A DNA stretch of 64,000 bases, taken from the NCBI GenBank assembly GCA_032622095.1, contig CP136064.1:277847614-277911613 (forward strand), in the 5' to 3' direction. The translations under genes and the position numbers were made by a program. This stretch comes from Siphonodentalium dalli (Eukaryota; Mollusca; Scaphopoda; Gadilida; Siphonodentaliidae). Below the pieces are notes generated by a model. The model was not told the DNA's origin. It made no database searches and saw nothing but the letters and a program-made list of their open reading frames with translations. Below are positions 9,372 to 20,854 of the stretch, in pieces; positions within the stretch are counted from its first letter, which is position 1; the number at the start of each line of letters is the position of its first letter.

Positions 9372-9625
9372 CAAGCCTTGAAATAGGGTGTCTGTCATTT
9401 GCAGAATGAGGTTCCCAGAGGGTGAATTTAGTGATGCTACCCCGCATAGCGGGCTAGCATCACCAAATTCACCCTCTGGGAACCTCATTCTGCTGAGTTG
9501 TAAGCAGAATGAGGTCCCCAGAGGGTGAATTTGGTGATGCTAGCCCGCTATGCGGGGTAGCATCACTAAATTCACCCTCTGGGGACCTCATTCTGCAAAT
9601 GACAGACACCCTATTTCAAGGCTTG
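9372..9625. mobile_element. hAT-like MITE (H family), 254 bp, 8-bp TSD ATTCTGCA
   Basis: The ends CAAGCCTTGAAATAGGGTGT and its inverse ACCCTATTTCAAGGCTTG are flanked by perfect ATTCTGCA duplications (9364-9371, 9626-9633). Inside are two palindromic modules (GGTGAATTTAGTGATGCTA with TAGCATCACCAAATTCACC), separated by AAGCAGAATGAGG. An 8-bp duplication and CA...TG ends are hAT-superfamily signatures. It is non-coding. Confidence 0.9.
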
Positions 9626-9699
9626 ATTCTGCAAATGAACATATCTCAGATCTATCTCTATAATTACTTTTACAGGGCGCCCAATTAGATTTGCCTCGA

Positions 9700-10799
9700 G
9701 CTCCACATTTTTTTACTCATTGATGGATTTAAATTTGAAATTCGCTGAAATAAGAGCTCCATGGTTTTTTCTGTAATTAGATCTAAAAGTCGTTGATTGA
9801 TTTTTGTTGGTTTGGGATTTTTTTTCTTAATGACCCACTTACTGGAGAAACTTGGTTACTTTGATACAGGAAATGAAATTTATGTTATTTTCTTGTAAGC
9901 ATTGTGACATATTATGTACTCATTATCTTTGCCTGAGAGTGGTAGCGTCATTATTTATTTAGAGTGATAGCGTCCTAATTCTTTGAGAGTGCCAGGTCCT
10001 TGGGAACTCATTTTGTTCAAAACTTTTATTAATTGTTTTACTTTTCTCACACAAATGGAGAAATTTAATCTTTTTAAGTTTACTGGTTACTGAAGACATA
10101 CAGTAATGTCCTAAATAATCGACCCCTAAAGCAAAGCAGAATTATGGGACATTTTTCAGGATTTAGTCGGAAATATGGCTTGTTGCCATTCATTGGAAAG
10201 CTCTCACCGAGAGCTTTCCGATGAAGCGCAGCAAGCCATATTTCGGACTAAATCCTGAAAAATTTCCCATAATTCTGCTGTGGTTAAAGGGTCATATACT
10301 TCAGGCATTACTGTATTTCCCTTTTTATCAATCATTTATGTCAAGTTGTTATTGGCGACTTTCATTCCTCTATGACTAAATTGTTTAGTCAGTTTCCATT
10401 TGAAATATTGCAGAAAAGCAACTGATATCCTGAATAATATACAAACATCAGTTATTTTCTGTCTCAAGATGTGCATCTCGAGCTGACTTTATATAAATCA
10501 TTGATGGATTTAAATTTGAAATCTACTGATTTAAGAACTTCAGGGTTTTTTTCTGTAAAAACTAATAATTGGATCTAAAAGTTGTTAATTGATTTTCGTT
10601 GGTTCAGTATTTTTTTTCTTAATGACCCATTTGCTGGAGAAACTTGGTTACTTATAATTTGATGCAGGAAGTGAAATTTATGTTATTTTCTCGTAAGCAG
10701 ATTGACATAGTACTCATTATCTTTGCCTGGGAGTAAAATAGCGACCTAATTCTTTGAGTGTCTCTTAGCGTCCTCCTTAGAACTAAGTTTTTTATCTTT
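9700..10799. repeat. Direct duplication of ~280 bp flanking a T-family MITE
   Basis: The block starting CATTGATGGATTTAAATTTG at about 9719 and ending near 10000 recurs at about 10500-10800. It has the same order of phrases: GGTTTTTTCTGTAA, TTAATGACCCA, CTGGAGAAACTTGGTTACTT, GAAATTTATGTTATTTTCT. The T-family MITE 10101-10313 lies between. Divergence is moderate. Non-coding. Confidence 0.75.
10101..10313. mobile_element. T-family palindromic MITE
   Basis: TA then CAGTAATGTCCTAAATAATC...; the right end is ...CAGGCATTACTG then TA. The full palindrome has the loop CTCTCACCGAGAG near 10200. Confidence 0.85.
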
Positions 10800-10879
10800 T
10801 AATTTTTCCTCACACAAACAGATAAATAAATCTTAATTCTTTTTGAATTACTGTATGGATATTGAAGACATATGTTCTT

Positions 10880-11300
10880 TTGATCGTTATTATGCCCCCC
10901 GATCTCCGATGGAGATTTGGGGGTATATAGTGGAGCCCTGCGTCCGTCCTTCCGTCCTTCCGTCCGTCCGTCCTTCCGTCCGTACGAACGTTTCAACTCA
11001 TAACTTTGGTTTCGCTAACTCAATTCAGTTGATCTTTGGTATGCTAATAGACCAGCCGGGGGGGGGGGACAAGATTTCCCCATAGCCGTGGTTTCGTCCG
11101 CCCATTTTTTCCAGAGTTACGCCCCTTTTTGGACTTAGAAAATTCAGGTTTTCTGCTACTTTTTTTGGTTTCCAGATGATAACATGATTTTGGATTGTTT
11201 ACTCATGAATAACATAACTTTACAAAGTGCCATTTAATAAGCATTTGCACAAAAATAAGAAAAATCCTCTCTGATTGTACAGTCGGGGGCGTTACCCTCC
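10880..11300. repeat. CCGTCCGT-rich dispersed repeat fragment
   Basis: Starts ATGCCCCCCGATCTCCGATG, then GGGGGTATATAGTGGAGCCC, a (CCGT)n/(CCTT)n stretch at about 10935-10985, and text resembling other copies at 20960-21400 and 47510-47600. No reading frame is conserved. This kind of repeat is common in mollusc genomes (general knowledge), but no class can be assigned. Confidence 0.5.
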
Positions 11301-12236
11301 GCCCAGCGGTGCACTTGTTTATGTCAAGTTGCTATTGACAATTTTCATTCCTCTTTGATTCAGTTGTTTAGTTTAGTTTCCTTTTGAAAATACTTCACAA
11401 TGCAGTGTGACATATATGCTCATCATGCAGAGCTGTTAAGTTTCACGGATTGTTCGTGAGACTGCCGGATAGCCACGGCAATTCCGCAAATACGGATAAC
11501 CACCAATTTTTCCCTGATTCAGCAAAACCTGGCATTCAAAATCCCCAAAAACGATGTTATTTTATTTTTCGAATATTTGTACATTTGCGGAGGGTTTCCA
11601 TATTTTCGGTACTGTAAATACCCACACATTAACATTCACAGAATGTGCCATCGCTAACTTTTGATGTTCCCTCTGATTGAAGATTGACCATTGGTGAACT
11701 GTGACTGATTGAGACGGTTTCGCTCATATTCAGTTGTATCCCGTGTCTTTCTGGTGCATTTCTACAGTTTAACCAAAGTTTCTAATTCTTTCTTCATTAA
11801 TAAATGGAGGTGGTCTCTCAAAGCAGGTGAAATTCAATTTTTGAACCAAAAATTAGGTGGTCGCGGTCATGTTTGACAGGTAGGCACACATCAAAGGTAA
11901 TATATAGAATAAACCAGTCCGTGATCAGGTAATGCAATCGGAAATGGCAGGTTGTCGCTGTTGACTATGGTCTCTCAAGACAGGTTATACTGTATCCACA
12001 AATTTGAAAACTTCACTTTGGAAATAAGACTAGTATAGTCACTTTTGTTTGAAGTAAACTAAATATGACCCATGTTTATCACTAATTACAATCCAATTTT
12101 TATAAAAGAAAGATATTTATTACCGTATAAAACACTCAAAATAAGTAATCCCATGACAAATGCCTCCCACAAAAATCATCATGATTTCCATTTTCAAAAC
12201 TTAACAGATCTGGTACTCATTATCTTTACTTCAGAG
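11301..12236. other. Non-coding intron DNA
   Basis: AT-rich, with no recognisable exon, RNA gene or repeat boundary apart from scattered phrases shared with 10320-10390 (ATGTCAAGTTG.TATTG). Confidence 0.5.
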
Positions 12237-12238
12237 TA

Positions 12239-12454
12239 CAGTAATGCTCTAATTAATCGACCCCTTAACTACAGCAGAATTATGGGTAACTTTTCAGGAT
12301 TTAGTCGGAAATATCATGGCTTGTTGCCATTCATCGGAAACCTCTCCCTGAGAGCTTTCCGATGAATGGCAACAAGCCATATTTCCGACTAAATCCTGAA
12401 TAGTTACCCATAATTCTGCTGTGGTTAAGCAGTCGATTAATTAGGGCATTACTG
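12239..12454. mobile_element. T-family palindromic MITE
   Basis: TA, CAGTAATGCTCTAATTAATC, both AGCAGAATTATGGGTAACTT and its inverse, then GGGCATTACTG. The right flank is CA instead of TA (mutation or imperfect target). Confidence 0.85.
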
Positions 12455-13388
12455 CATATAATTTCCACGTTTCTTTGCTAAATGGATTCTCACTATGCAC
12501 CCTGGGCCCTGGCAGAAAAAAAATAATATGTTCAACATATTTCAGACAATGGTTGGTATTTGGTCTTGAAATGTTTATCAGTCTAATTAACTGTGATATT
12601 TTATAATTGTATCTTTAAAAAAATGGAAACAAATATAACAATGAATAGTCTTAGACTCTAGTGCAATACCGAAGATGAAGGTATATATAACTTGTCACTA
12701 TTTACTTTGGCAGCATCTGAAACCTTACGGAATCTCACGTTTTGACAGCAGACCAGTCACATATATGCATATATAAAACTCACATATATAAGAGAATGCA
12801 TTGGACAGTGTTTTTTTCAAAATTTCAAGAAGATCCAGCGATGAAAGGGTTAATGTATTTCATGGTAGATGAAGGACCCAGCTTGAGATTTCATGATTTG
12901 TGTGACTGTGGCGTTATTGATTTACATCACTTACAATCATGGAATTTCTCCCGGGTAATCATTGCAATATCAGTGCAAAAAAATCACAAAAATCATGCAA
13001 TTTCAACACAGACCACCCCCTACAGTTAAATAGATAATTAAAGAACAAGTCTTAACAAACAGATATATTCTCTGCATTGTTCGTTCAATGTTTTAAAGTT
13101 CCCCATCACAATGCTCCATAAAAAGAGTTCCAGGTTTTGAACTTGTGGAATGAATGTTTATTGGATAATGTATATACACTGGACAAACATAAAAAATATA
13201 GTGCGATGTACATACAAAATCCGGGCGATGACGTGACCTAACTGGCCGTCTTCCCGTCGCCGCCGCCCAGGAATATGATCTCCATGGCGTAAGCCAGAGT
13301 AGAGATTCGTATCATGATCTAGGACTCTGATAGATTTTTTTGTTCGCCCACCAACTCAACCTTGGCTGGAATCACTGTGATATTTAAC
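12455..13388. other. Non-coding DNA with a hairpin-core remnant
   Basis: A damaged copy of the shared hairpin (CACATATATGCATATATAAA...TAAGAGAATGCATTGGACAG, ~12755-12808) is followed by ATGAAAGGGTTAA near 12841, a P3-family right end. Otherwise no gene is seen. Confidence 0.45.
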
Positions 13389-13643
13389 CAAGCCTTGAAA
13401 TAGGGTGTCTGTCATTTGCAGAATGAGGTTCCCAGAGGGTGAATTTAGTGATGCTACCCCGCATAGCAGGCTAGCATCACCAAATTCACCCTCCGGGAAC
13501 CTCATTCTGCTGAGTTGTAAGCAGAATGAGGTCCCCAGAGGGTGAATTTGGTGATGCTAGCCGCTCTATGCGGGGTAGCATAACTAAATTCACCCTCTGG
13601 GGACCTCATTCTGCAAATGACAGACACCCTATTTCAAGGCTTG
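13389..13643. mobile_element. hAT-like MITE (H family), 255 bp
   Basis: The ends CAAGCCTTGAAATAGGGTGT and ACACCCTATTTCAAGGCTTG match 9372-9625. The flanks TATTTAAC and TTAATTTA are not a clean 8-bp duplication, so the site has decayed or been altered. Confidence 0.8.
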
Positions 13644-13744
13644 TTAATTTAACATGATAACCTATTTACTATGAGATTTTTAAAACCAGAGTGGTAAAAT
13701 AACCCATAGTTATACAGAGATGCATAGCTTGAGGGCAAGCCTGC

Positions 13745-14185
13745 AAATTGTGTGTCTGTCATTTGCAGAATGAGGTCACCAGAGGGTGAATTTAGTGATG
13801 CTAATTTACACAGCGGGCTAGCATAACCAAATTCACCATGTGTGGACCTCATTCTGCTTAGGCCTCAACTTCTAGGAAGTATCTATATTCTCAAATCAAC
13901 AGTGTTTTAAGTTACTTTTTCCTCTACTGCAGTTTCTATATCCCCTAATTTGCAGAAGATAAAATACATGATCGACTAATGGGTGAACATGACCAACTTC
14001 AACTGGGGACATTCAATCTGATCCTAGGTCTCCCAAATAAGTTGAGGCCTAAACAGAATGAGGTTCCTGGAGGGTGATTTTTAATGATGCCAGCCTACTG
14101 ATCAGGGTAGCATCACTAAATTCACCCTCTGGGGACCTCATTCTGCAAATGACAGACACACTATTTGCAGGCTGCTTGAGGGTAT
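13745..14185. mobile_element. Older hAT-MITE relative
   Basis: TGTGTGTCTGTCATTTGCAG near 13751 and ATGACAGACACACTATTTGCAGGC near 14150 are inverted ends. Between them are the paired modules and the phrase TTTCTATATCCCCTAATTTG. More diverged than the 255-bp class. Confidence 0.65.
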
Positions 14186-14888
14186 GTTGACGTGACTGTA
14201 CTAAATTATTCCAGCTATGAAAGTTATGAGATATCGGTATGCGACTAATATGATTATTATTGGTTTGGTCTTTACATATCGTTTGAAGAGCAGTAAAGTG
14301 GGGCAGATACATAGATTATTACTCTCTAACCTCAGGGTAATTAATTGTTAATATTTATTACATTCGTACATGTGATTTACCTTGATTTCTCAAGAGATTA
14401 TAACTAGTGAATTATGTCACTTTAACTAATGAGTTATGTATTCATATGCGCTATCAAAATTTATGCGTTGTGGATATAATGTCGGTATTATTCGGATTTC
14501 TGGTAAATTAGATGTTTATAGTGGATTATAATAAACAGAATAGTCACTTGATATTGAACTGGTGACTGGTCAATCGAGACAGGGACTATTTTGTAAAACA
14601 TTCATGTGCATTGCGCTCTCGTGTTTATACAACGTCCCTGCCTCTCACGAATTATTTCAAATCACCAGTCCAATCAAGTGATTATATTCGCTATATATTT
14701 CTGGTTTTAAAGTCATGGAGAGGTAGCAAAGTCATGGAGAGGTAGCAAAATACAGAAATCTAGAATAACCTGTCATAGTTTAACTCCCTCCAAAATGGGT
14801 CAGCAAAAATATGACTAAGTTGATTTTATAAGGATATATATTGTGTTGCAGCGCATATTTTTATCCCTCCAATGGCCTCCATATGTAA
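14186..14888. other. Non-coding DNA
   Basis: AT-rich. It includes a 20-bp tandem duplication, GTCATGGAGAGGTAGCAAA twice at about 14713-14752. No gene seen. Confidence 0.5.
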
Positions 14889-14890
14889 AT

Positions 14891-15046
14891 CTAATTTAGT
14901 CGGAAATATGGCTTGTTGCCATTTATCGGAAAGCTCTCACTGAGAGCTTTCCAATGAATTGCAACAAGCCATATTTCCGACTAAATCCTGAATAGTTACC
15001 CATAATTTTGCTGTGGTTAAGGAGTCGATTATTTAGAGCATTACTG
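14891..15046. mobile_element. T-family MITE, left terminus missing
   Basis: Starts inside the left arm at TTTAGTCGGAAATATGGC, includes the AAGCTCTCACTGAGAGCTTT loop and the complete right arm ending GAGCATTACTG then TA. Confidence 0.8.
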
Positions 15047-15190
15047 TATATATAAAAGAGTAGGATCGATCTGTGGATCCATCTGTCTGTTCGTGATTTT
15101 TCTCCTTGACCGATTTCAAATTTTGTGTGGTGACTCGGGGTACCTTGGCAGATGTTATAACAGCATTTTTATTTGTGCAAGGTGTTCAAA

Positions 15191-15209
15191 GGGGGGGGGG
15201 GGGGGGGGG
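15191..15209. repeat. Poly-G run (19 G)
   Basis: G tract followed by TGGGTGGGTAGCACAGGTCC. That phrase is inverted at about 15282 (GGGGGACCTGTGCTGGGGAG), so the run sits in one arm of a ~100-bp inverted repeat. Confidence 0.85.
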
Positions 15210-15470
15210 TGGGTGGGTAGCACAGGTCCCCAGAACAAACAAAATTACCCCACCCCCAATGATACTTAATTTTTTTGTTCTGGGGGACCTGTGCTGGGGA
15301 GTAGGGGTTTGGGGGCGATCACATATAGTTGCGTAAGGGTACAATGCATGGCCCTGGTAATAAGGTGATGACCTTGACTCGCAGTCAAATTGCAGAGGTT
15401 TACAACGGATAAATAAATAGTTCAATAAATAGCAGTAAATGGTGATAAGTACAGTAATATAATATTAATA

Positions 15471-15580
15471 CAGTAATGCCCTAAATAATCGACTCCTTAA
15501 CCACAGCAGAATTATGGGTAATTTTCAGGATTTAGTCTGAAATATGGCTTGTTGCCATTCATCGGAAAGCTCTCACTGTA
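15471..15580. mobile_element. T-family MITE, left arm only
   Basis: TA, CAGTAATGCCCTAAATAATC to GGAAAGCTCTCACTG, then unrelated sequence. Half the palindrome is lost at the loop, as expected from breakage of a cruciform (inference). Confidence 0.8.
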
Positions 15581-15599
15581 GTGTGAATTGCAATAAGCT

Positions 15600-16640
15600 C
15601 AACAGGTGAGTTCCCTGGTAGTAAACACATGACCAATCACGTGATTGAAAAAGTCTGGCAGCTATGACCAGGCTGTTGAGATTTAGGGGTGGTGGTGTGA
15701 AATGATACATTGAAATTAAGCAGTAGTTAGCCACTGAATAATACCCCTTATAATGCTTCTTATGCCTTTAACTTTTGTTTGATGCTGAAAATAATGACCA
15801 GTCTTCAATTAAGAGGTTTTATAATCCAGCTCACTCAAAACTTCCAAACCTGATTGAAGAGAAACCAATAGATGTTACACTAACTCAGAAATAAATTGTA
15901 GTGAAGTAAATAGAGTTCTTCCTCTTGAACAGTTTTTCATAGAGTGTCTGAATAAACACACTGTTCAACACCTGCTGTCTGTGTCTCATTGTCAGATACA
16001 GAGCCCACCCTGGCTAACTGGTCCTGCTGAATTGCTATGATGCTGGTGGGTATTGCTGAATTGTGATGCTGTTAAGAAAAAAGAACTGTTATTTTATTTT
16101 AAGTTTTCATGCTGTTAAAAGGCTGATCTGAAGAAATCAAGGAAAAGCTTCTATGTGCAGAAAACATTATAAAACATATATATTGTGAAATATGTTATCA
16201 AAGGCTGTGCTGGTTGTTGCAAACCGGCTATAAATAAGATGGCTTTACCTTTCATATTACAAACACCAGCGCAACCTTTATAAAAATATTCTAAAATAGA
16301 CATTTTCTTCATGAAGACATTGGCTTTTTGATCAAATCGCTTGGATTAGCCAAGCTGAGGATCCTTAGTCTCACCATATATACTTGTATGAGCCAAAAGA
16401 CTATCTGGGGCATAGCTTGTTTACTAATGTGTAGATATCATGATAGCATAAACTACAATAGAAGTGTCACCTGAATTTGCCGAAAGACACTATCTTGTTT
16501 GATATAGACATTTCTATCCATTTATTTTGCATATTTTCATTGATTTAGAGGGACAGCATTAATATATCATGTTAATTGTTCAACAGTAAATTGACATTAT
16601 TTAGTATTTATTAGTCTAAGTAATATATTTAACTTTGTAA
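15600..16640. other. Non-coding DNA
   Basis: No exon, RNA gene or repeat unit is recognised apart from single short phrases. Confidence 0.5.
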
Positions 16641-16644
16641 TTAA

Positions 16645-16886
16645 ACCTTTGATGACTGCATGGAGCTTCCTGAAATTTTGCGTAAACCCTGTGCCAATGC
16701 ATTCTCTTATACATAGACCGCCTCGCATATATAAGAAAATGCATTGGCCTAACAATATTTACCTATAATCTTGAAAGCAAATGCATTCTCTTATATGTGC
16801 GATGCTTCCTATGGGAGACTCGCATATATAAAAGAATGCACTGGCACATGATCTTCAATGCTGCACCAGCTCCGTTCAGGAAAGGG
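16645..16886. mobile_element. TTAA MITE, family P3
   Basis: TTAA, ACCTTTGATGACTGCATGGA, GAAATTTTGCGTAAACCCTG, two hairpin cores, then CTGCACCAGCTCCGTTCAGG AAAGGG and TTAA. Copies at 25241, 28397, 55829, 57922, 62279 and 63956. Confidence 0.75.
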
Positions 16887-17142
16887 TTAACAAAAGCATA
16901 GTGATGTTATAATAAATTGTGTATGTTGTTGTTGTTAATGGAGGTCTGGAACCCTGAATAAATAGAAATTCTCTTCTTGCTTTACCTTTGATGTTATTGT
17001 GCCTCTGTTATAATATGGTTTAGCACATGAAAAATTAATTAATTCAAGGTATTGTGAATATAATTTGGTATATATTCCAGTCAATTGTCCATCAACATAC
17101 AGTTAGTTTGTTACCAAAACAATTGAGAAGCAGCTCTCTTAA

Positions 17143-17509
17143 GCCTTTACACAACAAACCGGCCAAAACCGGCCAAATAAAGCTTCAACAGCATAAAATA
17201 TCTTCGGTCTGTCTCAATAGAACCATACATTCTTGACCACATTGTGATAGTTACAGTTAGCCCTGTGCCAATGCATTCTCTTATATATGCGAGTCGACCA
17301 TAGGTCGCCTCGCATATATAAGAGAATGCATTGGCCTAAAAAAAATCTTTTTTTAACACTTTTTACCATTTTTTCTTACATTCTTTAACAATTTTATAAT
17401 TTTTAATGTGTTAAGCCAATGCATTCTCTTATATATGCGAGGCGACCTATGGTCGACTCGCATATATAAGAGAATGCATTGGCACAGGGCCGTTCTGTTG
17501 GGTAAAGGG
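17143..17509. mobile_element. TTAA MITE, family P2
   Basis: TTAA (17139-17142), GCCTTTACACAACAAACCGG, two opposed hairpin cores (~17266-17335 and ~17415-17485), TGTTGGGTAAAGGG, TTAA (17510-17513). The duplication is complete. Confidence 0.88.
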
Positions 17510-17610
17510 TTAACAATGCAGGTATATACTTGTATGAGCAAAATGATCCTGTGGGGTGCAGCTTGTGTATAGATATGATATGATAATCCACAGGAGAGTA
17601 ACGTTTGGTA

Positions 17611-17730
17611 CAGTAATGCCCGAGGTGAGAGCGTGCCAATGAATGGCAACAAGCCATATCTCCGACTAAATCCTGAAAAATTTCCTATAATTCTGCTGTG
17701 GTTTCGGGGTTGATTATTTAAGACATTACT
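17611..17730. mobile_element. T-family MITE, internally deleted
   Basis: TA, CAGTAATGCCCG, then a jump to the right arm (CAATGAATGGCAACAAGCCA) and TTTAAGACATTACTATA. The left arm is almost entirely deleted. Confidence 0.7.
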
Positions 17731-17759
17731 ATATACTATGGTAACAAATCAGCCAACTA

Positions 17760-19260
17760 AAGTTTCAGACCATTTTCAGAGGAGCATTAGGTGAGGGCAG
17801 GGAAACCCAGTCATCCACCCCCCCCCCCCAAAACCCAGTTTGATTCAGGGGTGCCAAAAGCAAACAAGGGCAAGGGGGCAGTCTTCCAGAAAAGGGAACT
17901 TTTTTCAATCTGAGGTATTGGTATAAATGGCAAAAATTTAATAATCATGCCATATTTTAAATAACTTTCCAGGTCCGATGTCATATTAATCTGCTAGAAT
18001 GGGTATCATCGCCTCTCAGGACAATTTAACAATGCTGTTGATATCATAGGTGTTTTCTTCTATTCTATGAAGTTTGAAAGGTCACATCCATGTGCACTCA
18101 TCACAATTTCACCAAATCATTTGACAAATAGAGTTACTTCATGACATCACAGAGTCCTGCTAAAGAAGTCATATTGGACTCGATTGAGTCCAATATGGCT
18201 TTTTGGAGTCCAATATGACTTTTTCCCGGATTACCATGTGACGGCTTTTGACCAATCAGAAATAGTGTTAAGGGATGGATAATAATTTCAGATTCTAGTG
18301 AAGATTATACACACCTCATTTCACCTTATAACTTATTGTGCTACTTCTATAATAATGCTTTACCACATGGTATTGTGAATCTAATTGAGGTTACGTCCAT
18401 CAAAATATGGTTAGTTAGTAACCTAAAACTTTGAGAAGTGGTTCACTTAACCAGGTATACCTGTATGAGCCAAAAGACCCTCCGGGGCATAGCATGTGCA
18501 GATATACGATAGGATTATTCTCACAGGTAAGTCTTCACATTTCTCACCTGAGGCACATCCGGATTACTAGGTCAAACAAAAGGAACAGCTGACCCCTTAG
18601 ATTATTCTCTGTGATTTGTAGGTAACAACTGACATACGCTTCTAATCCTGATAGTGACGTCTGCCGACTGTTAGGGTCGGCTTATCTATGATCTTAAATG
18701 CTTTATGTGCTGACAGTGGGGTCCTCAATATTAGATAGATTTTTTTGCTCTGGGGTAATACCTGGGGAAATACCTGGGGAAATACCTGCTAATTGTGTTA
18801 TAATACTTTGTTTTAAAAAAAAAATCTCTTGTGGAGGTTGTGTTTTCTAGGTTACTGCGTATCTTGGAAAAAAAATTTGTAATCTGTGACCATTTGATGT
18901 CAATCTCCAGTTTGGATTAGTGTATACATGTGCTGATGACATTATCTATAAATCGTTTGTTTTAATAATACTGGATTATAATTTTCAGTTTTTTTGTGTG
19001 TGTTTCCGTTGAGGATATTAATGAGATATCATTGTTCATTCTGGACTATAGGAGTAACTATACGTCTTCTGACATCATGTTCTGTGTTCATCGAGGACTG
19101 TATGAATAACTATAAATCTAACGACATGGTCTGTGTAAAATCATCATTCTGACCGTATGAGTGTAATATCATCATTCTGATCATATGAGTAACTTTAAAT
19201 CTAATGACATGTTCTGTATAAAGTCAGCTGTGGATCAGCACCTTCCGGGGTAAGAATCTC
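17760..19260. other. Non-coding DNA
   Basis: Apart from the hairpin at 18165 and small duplications (AATACCTGGGGAAATACCTG at ~18755-18790; CATCATTCTGA near 19140), no feature is recognised. Confidence 0.5.
18165..18235. repeat. Short hairpin CATATTGGACTC / GAGTCCAATATG
   Basis: Palindrome CATATTGGACTCGATTGAGTCCAATATG with one more GAGTCCAATATGAC copy 3' to it. Function unknown. Confidence 0.6.
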
Positions 19261-19280
19261 TTAATTATCAAGACCAATTA

Positions 19281-19492
19281 CAGTAATGCCCTAAATAATG
19301 ACTGCATAACCACAGCAGAATTATGGGTAATTTTTCAGGATTTAGTTGGAAATATGGCTTGTTGCCATTCATCGGAAAGCTATCACTGAGAGCTTTCCGA
19401 TGAATGGCAACAAGCCATATTTCCGACTAAATCCTGAAAAGTTACCCATAATTCTGCTGTGGTTAAGGAGTCGATTATTTAGGACATTACTG
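19281..19492. mobile_element. T-family palindromic MITE
   Basis: TA, CAGTAATGCCCTAAATAATG, full palindrome with the loop GCTATCACTGAGAGC, and the right end AGGACATTACTG followed by TT (target base changed). Confidence 0.85.
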
Positions 19493-19941
19493 TTGTCCAC
19501 GCTCGTGGTAGATCTCACAGAGAGTAATCTGAGTGACCTTGAACTTCTGAGAGGCATGCAGTGATTGACTAAACAGCTCTGTGGGAAAACATATTCTGTA
19601 TATAGAGGATCTATACAACCAGTTTATAGTGAGATTTACATAACAAGTCCTTTAAATTACGTCTGGACTGAGCCTGTGATGAGGTTCCAGACCTAAATTA
19701 CTGTACGTTTTTTGTAATTTTGCTATAAACTGGGGTTGAATTGTAGATTCTATTTATTACTTGATTCAAAACATCTATAAAACATATTAAAATCAATAAA
19801 TGGACATGAAACTAACAGTGGCTTCAAATTTTCAAACTATATCAGACACCAATTCTTGTTCATTGATACATTTTGGTACATTTGGCATTATTTCCTGTTA
19901 TGCACTGATCGTTGCATATCATTATTATAGAATGGGTTTAA

Positions 19942-20368
19942 AGGTACTCAATCTGATCAGATGGTCCCCATCAAGTTACAACAACAACATTTCTTCAAAA
20001 TAGGCTTTAGTTATCAGAATCGATTTAATGCAACAAAATAATGCTAACCACTGTCAACTATGGTATCAAATTTCCCAAAACTTGTTATTTATCAACATTT
20101 TGTTCAACAAAATATGACCGTATTATCACTAAAGTATCACAAAATTTTAGAGTTATCCATCTTCATCTGCAATTTTGTCCGAGACCCTCCGTTTGACCAT
20201 GTGTTTCTGGGCCACATATTACACATCTCGAGAAATAACAAACTTCAAAAATTTATATCTGATCACTCTGAGCTTTGATGGATGGGTTCCTTGACTCAAA
20301 TCAAATATTTTTTACCCCCGAAGCCAAAGAAATAGTAATTTAGGAGCATCTGATCGTATTGAGTACCT
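19942..20368. mobile_element. TTAA element, family P5
   Basis: TTAA (19938-19941), AGGTACTCAATCTGATCAG, right end ATCGTATTGAGTACCT, TTAA (20369-20372). The interior includes TTTGATGGATGGGTTCCTTG and AAATATTTTTTACCCCCGAA, shared inverted with 5168-5599 and 27325-27803. Confidence 0.8.
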
Positions 20369-20427
20369 TTAAATGAATGGAATAAGAGTTGGTTTATGTA
20401 ATAAAATGTTTTAAACATTTCCCCCAA

Positions 20428-20815
20428 TGAGCCTCAAGTCAGTAATATAAATCAATACATTCCCCAAGTGAGCCTCAAGTCGGTAACATGAATCAATACA
20501 TTCCCTAAGTGAGCCTCAAGTCGGTAACATGAAAATACATTCCCTAAGTGAGCCTCAAGTCGGTAACATGAAAATACATTCCCTAAGTGAGCCTCAAGTT
20601 GGTAACATGAATCAATACATTCCCTAAGTGAGCCTCAAGTTGGTAACATGAATCAATACATTCCCCAACTGAGCCTCAAGTCGGTAACATGAATCAATAC
20701 ATTCCCTAAGTGAGCCTCAAGTTGGTAACATGAATCAATACATTCCCCAAGTGAGCCTCAAGTCGGTAACATGAATCAATACATTCCCAAAGTGAGTCTC
20801 CAGTCAGTAATATAA
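20428..20815 (+). repeat. 41-bp minisatellite, about 10 copies
   Basis: Unit TGAGCCTCAAGTCGGTAACA + TGAATCAATACATTCCCTAAG. Two adjacent units carry the shorter GAAAATACATTCC form. CGG/TGG and CTAAG/CCAAG variants alternate. Confidence 0.92.
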
Positions 20816-20854
20816 ATCAATAGTCTCCTTAAATAAATCTTAATAATCATGCCT

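Larger units (their letters stand above)
8735..9640. mobile_element. Older hAT-MITE relatives hosting a younger copy and a poly-G run
   Basis: Modules GAGGTCCCCAGAAGGTGAAT, GCTAGCATCACCAAATTC and CCTCATTCTGCA occur here in diverged form. A G homopolymer of 26 (8933-8958) replaces the short GGGG normally present in the family phrase AATTAGGGGATATAGAAACT (compare 63560). The younger 254-bp element 9372-9625 is inserted at ATTCTGCA of the right half. Confidence 0.6.

Noticed and set aside
15106-15425. Gly- and Pro-rich ORFs on both strands
   Set aside because: Created by the poly-G tract and its neighbouring inverted repeat.
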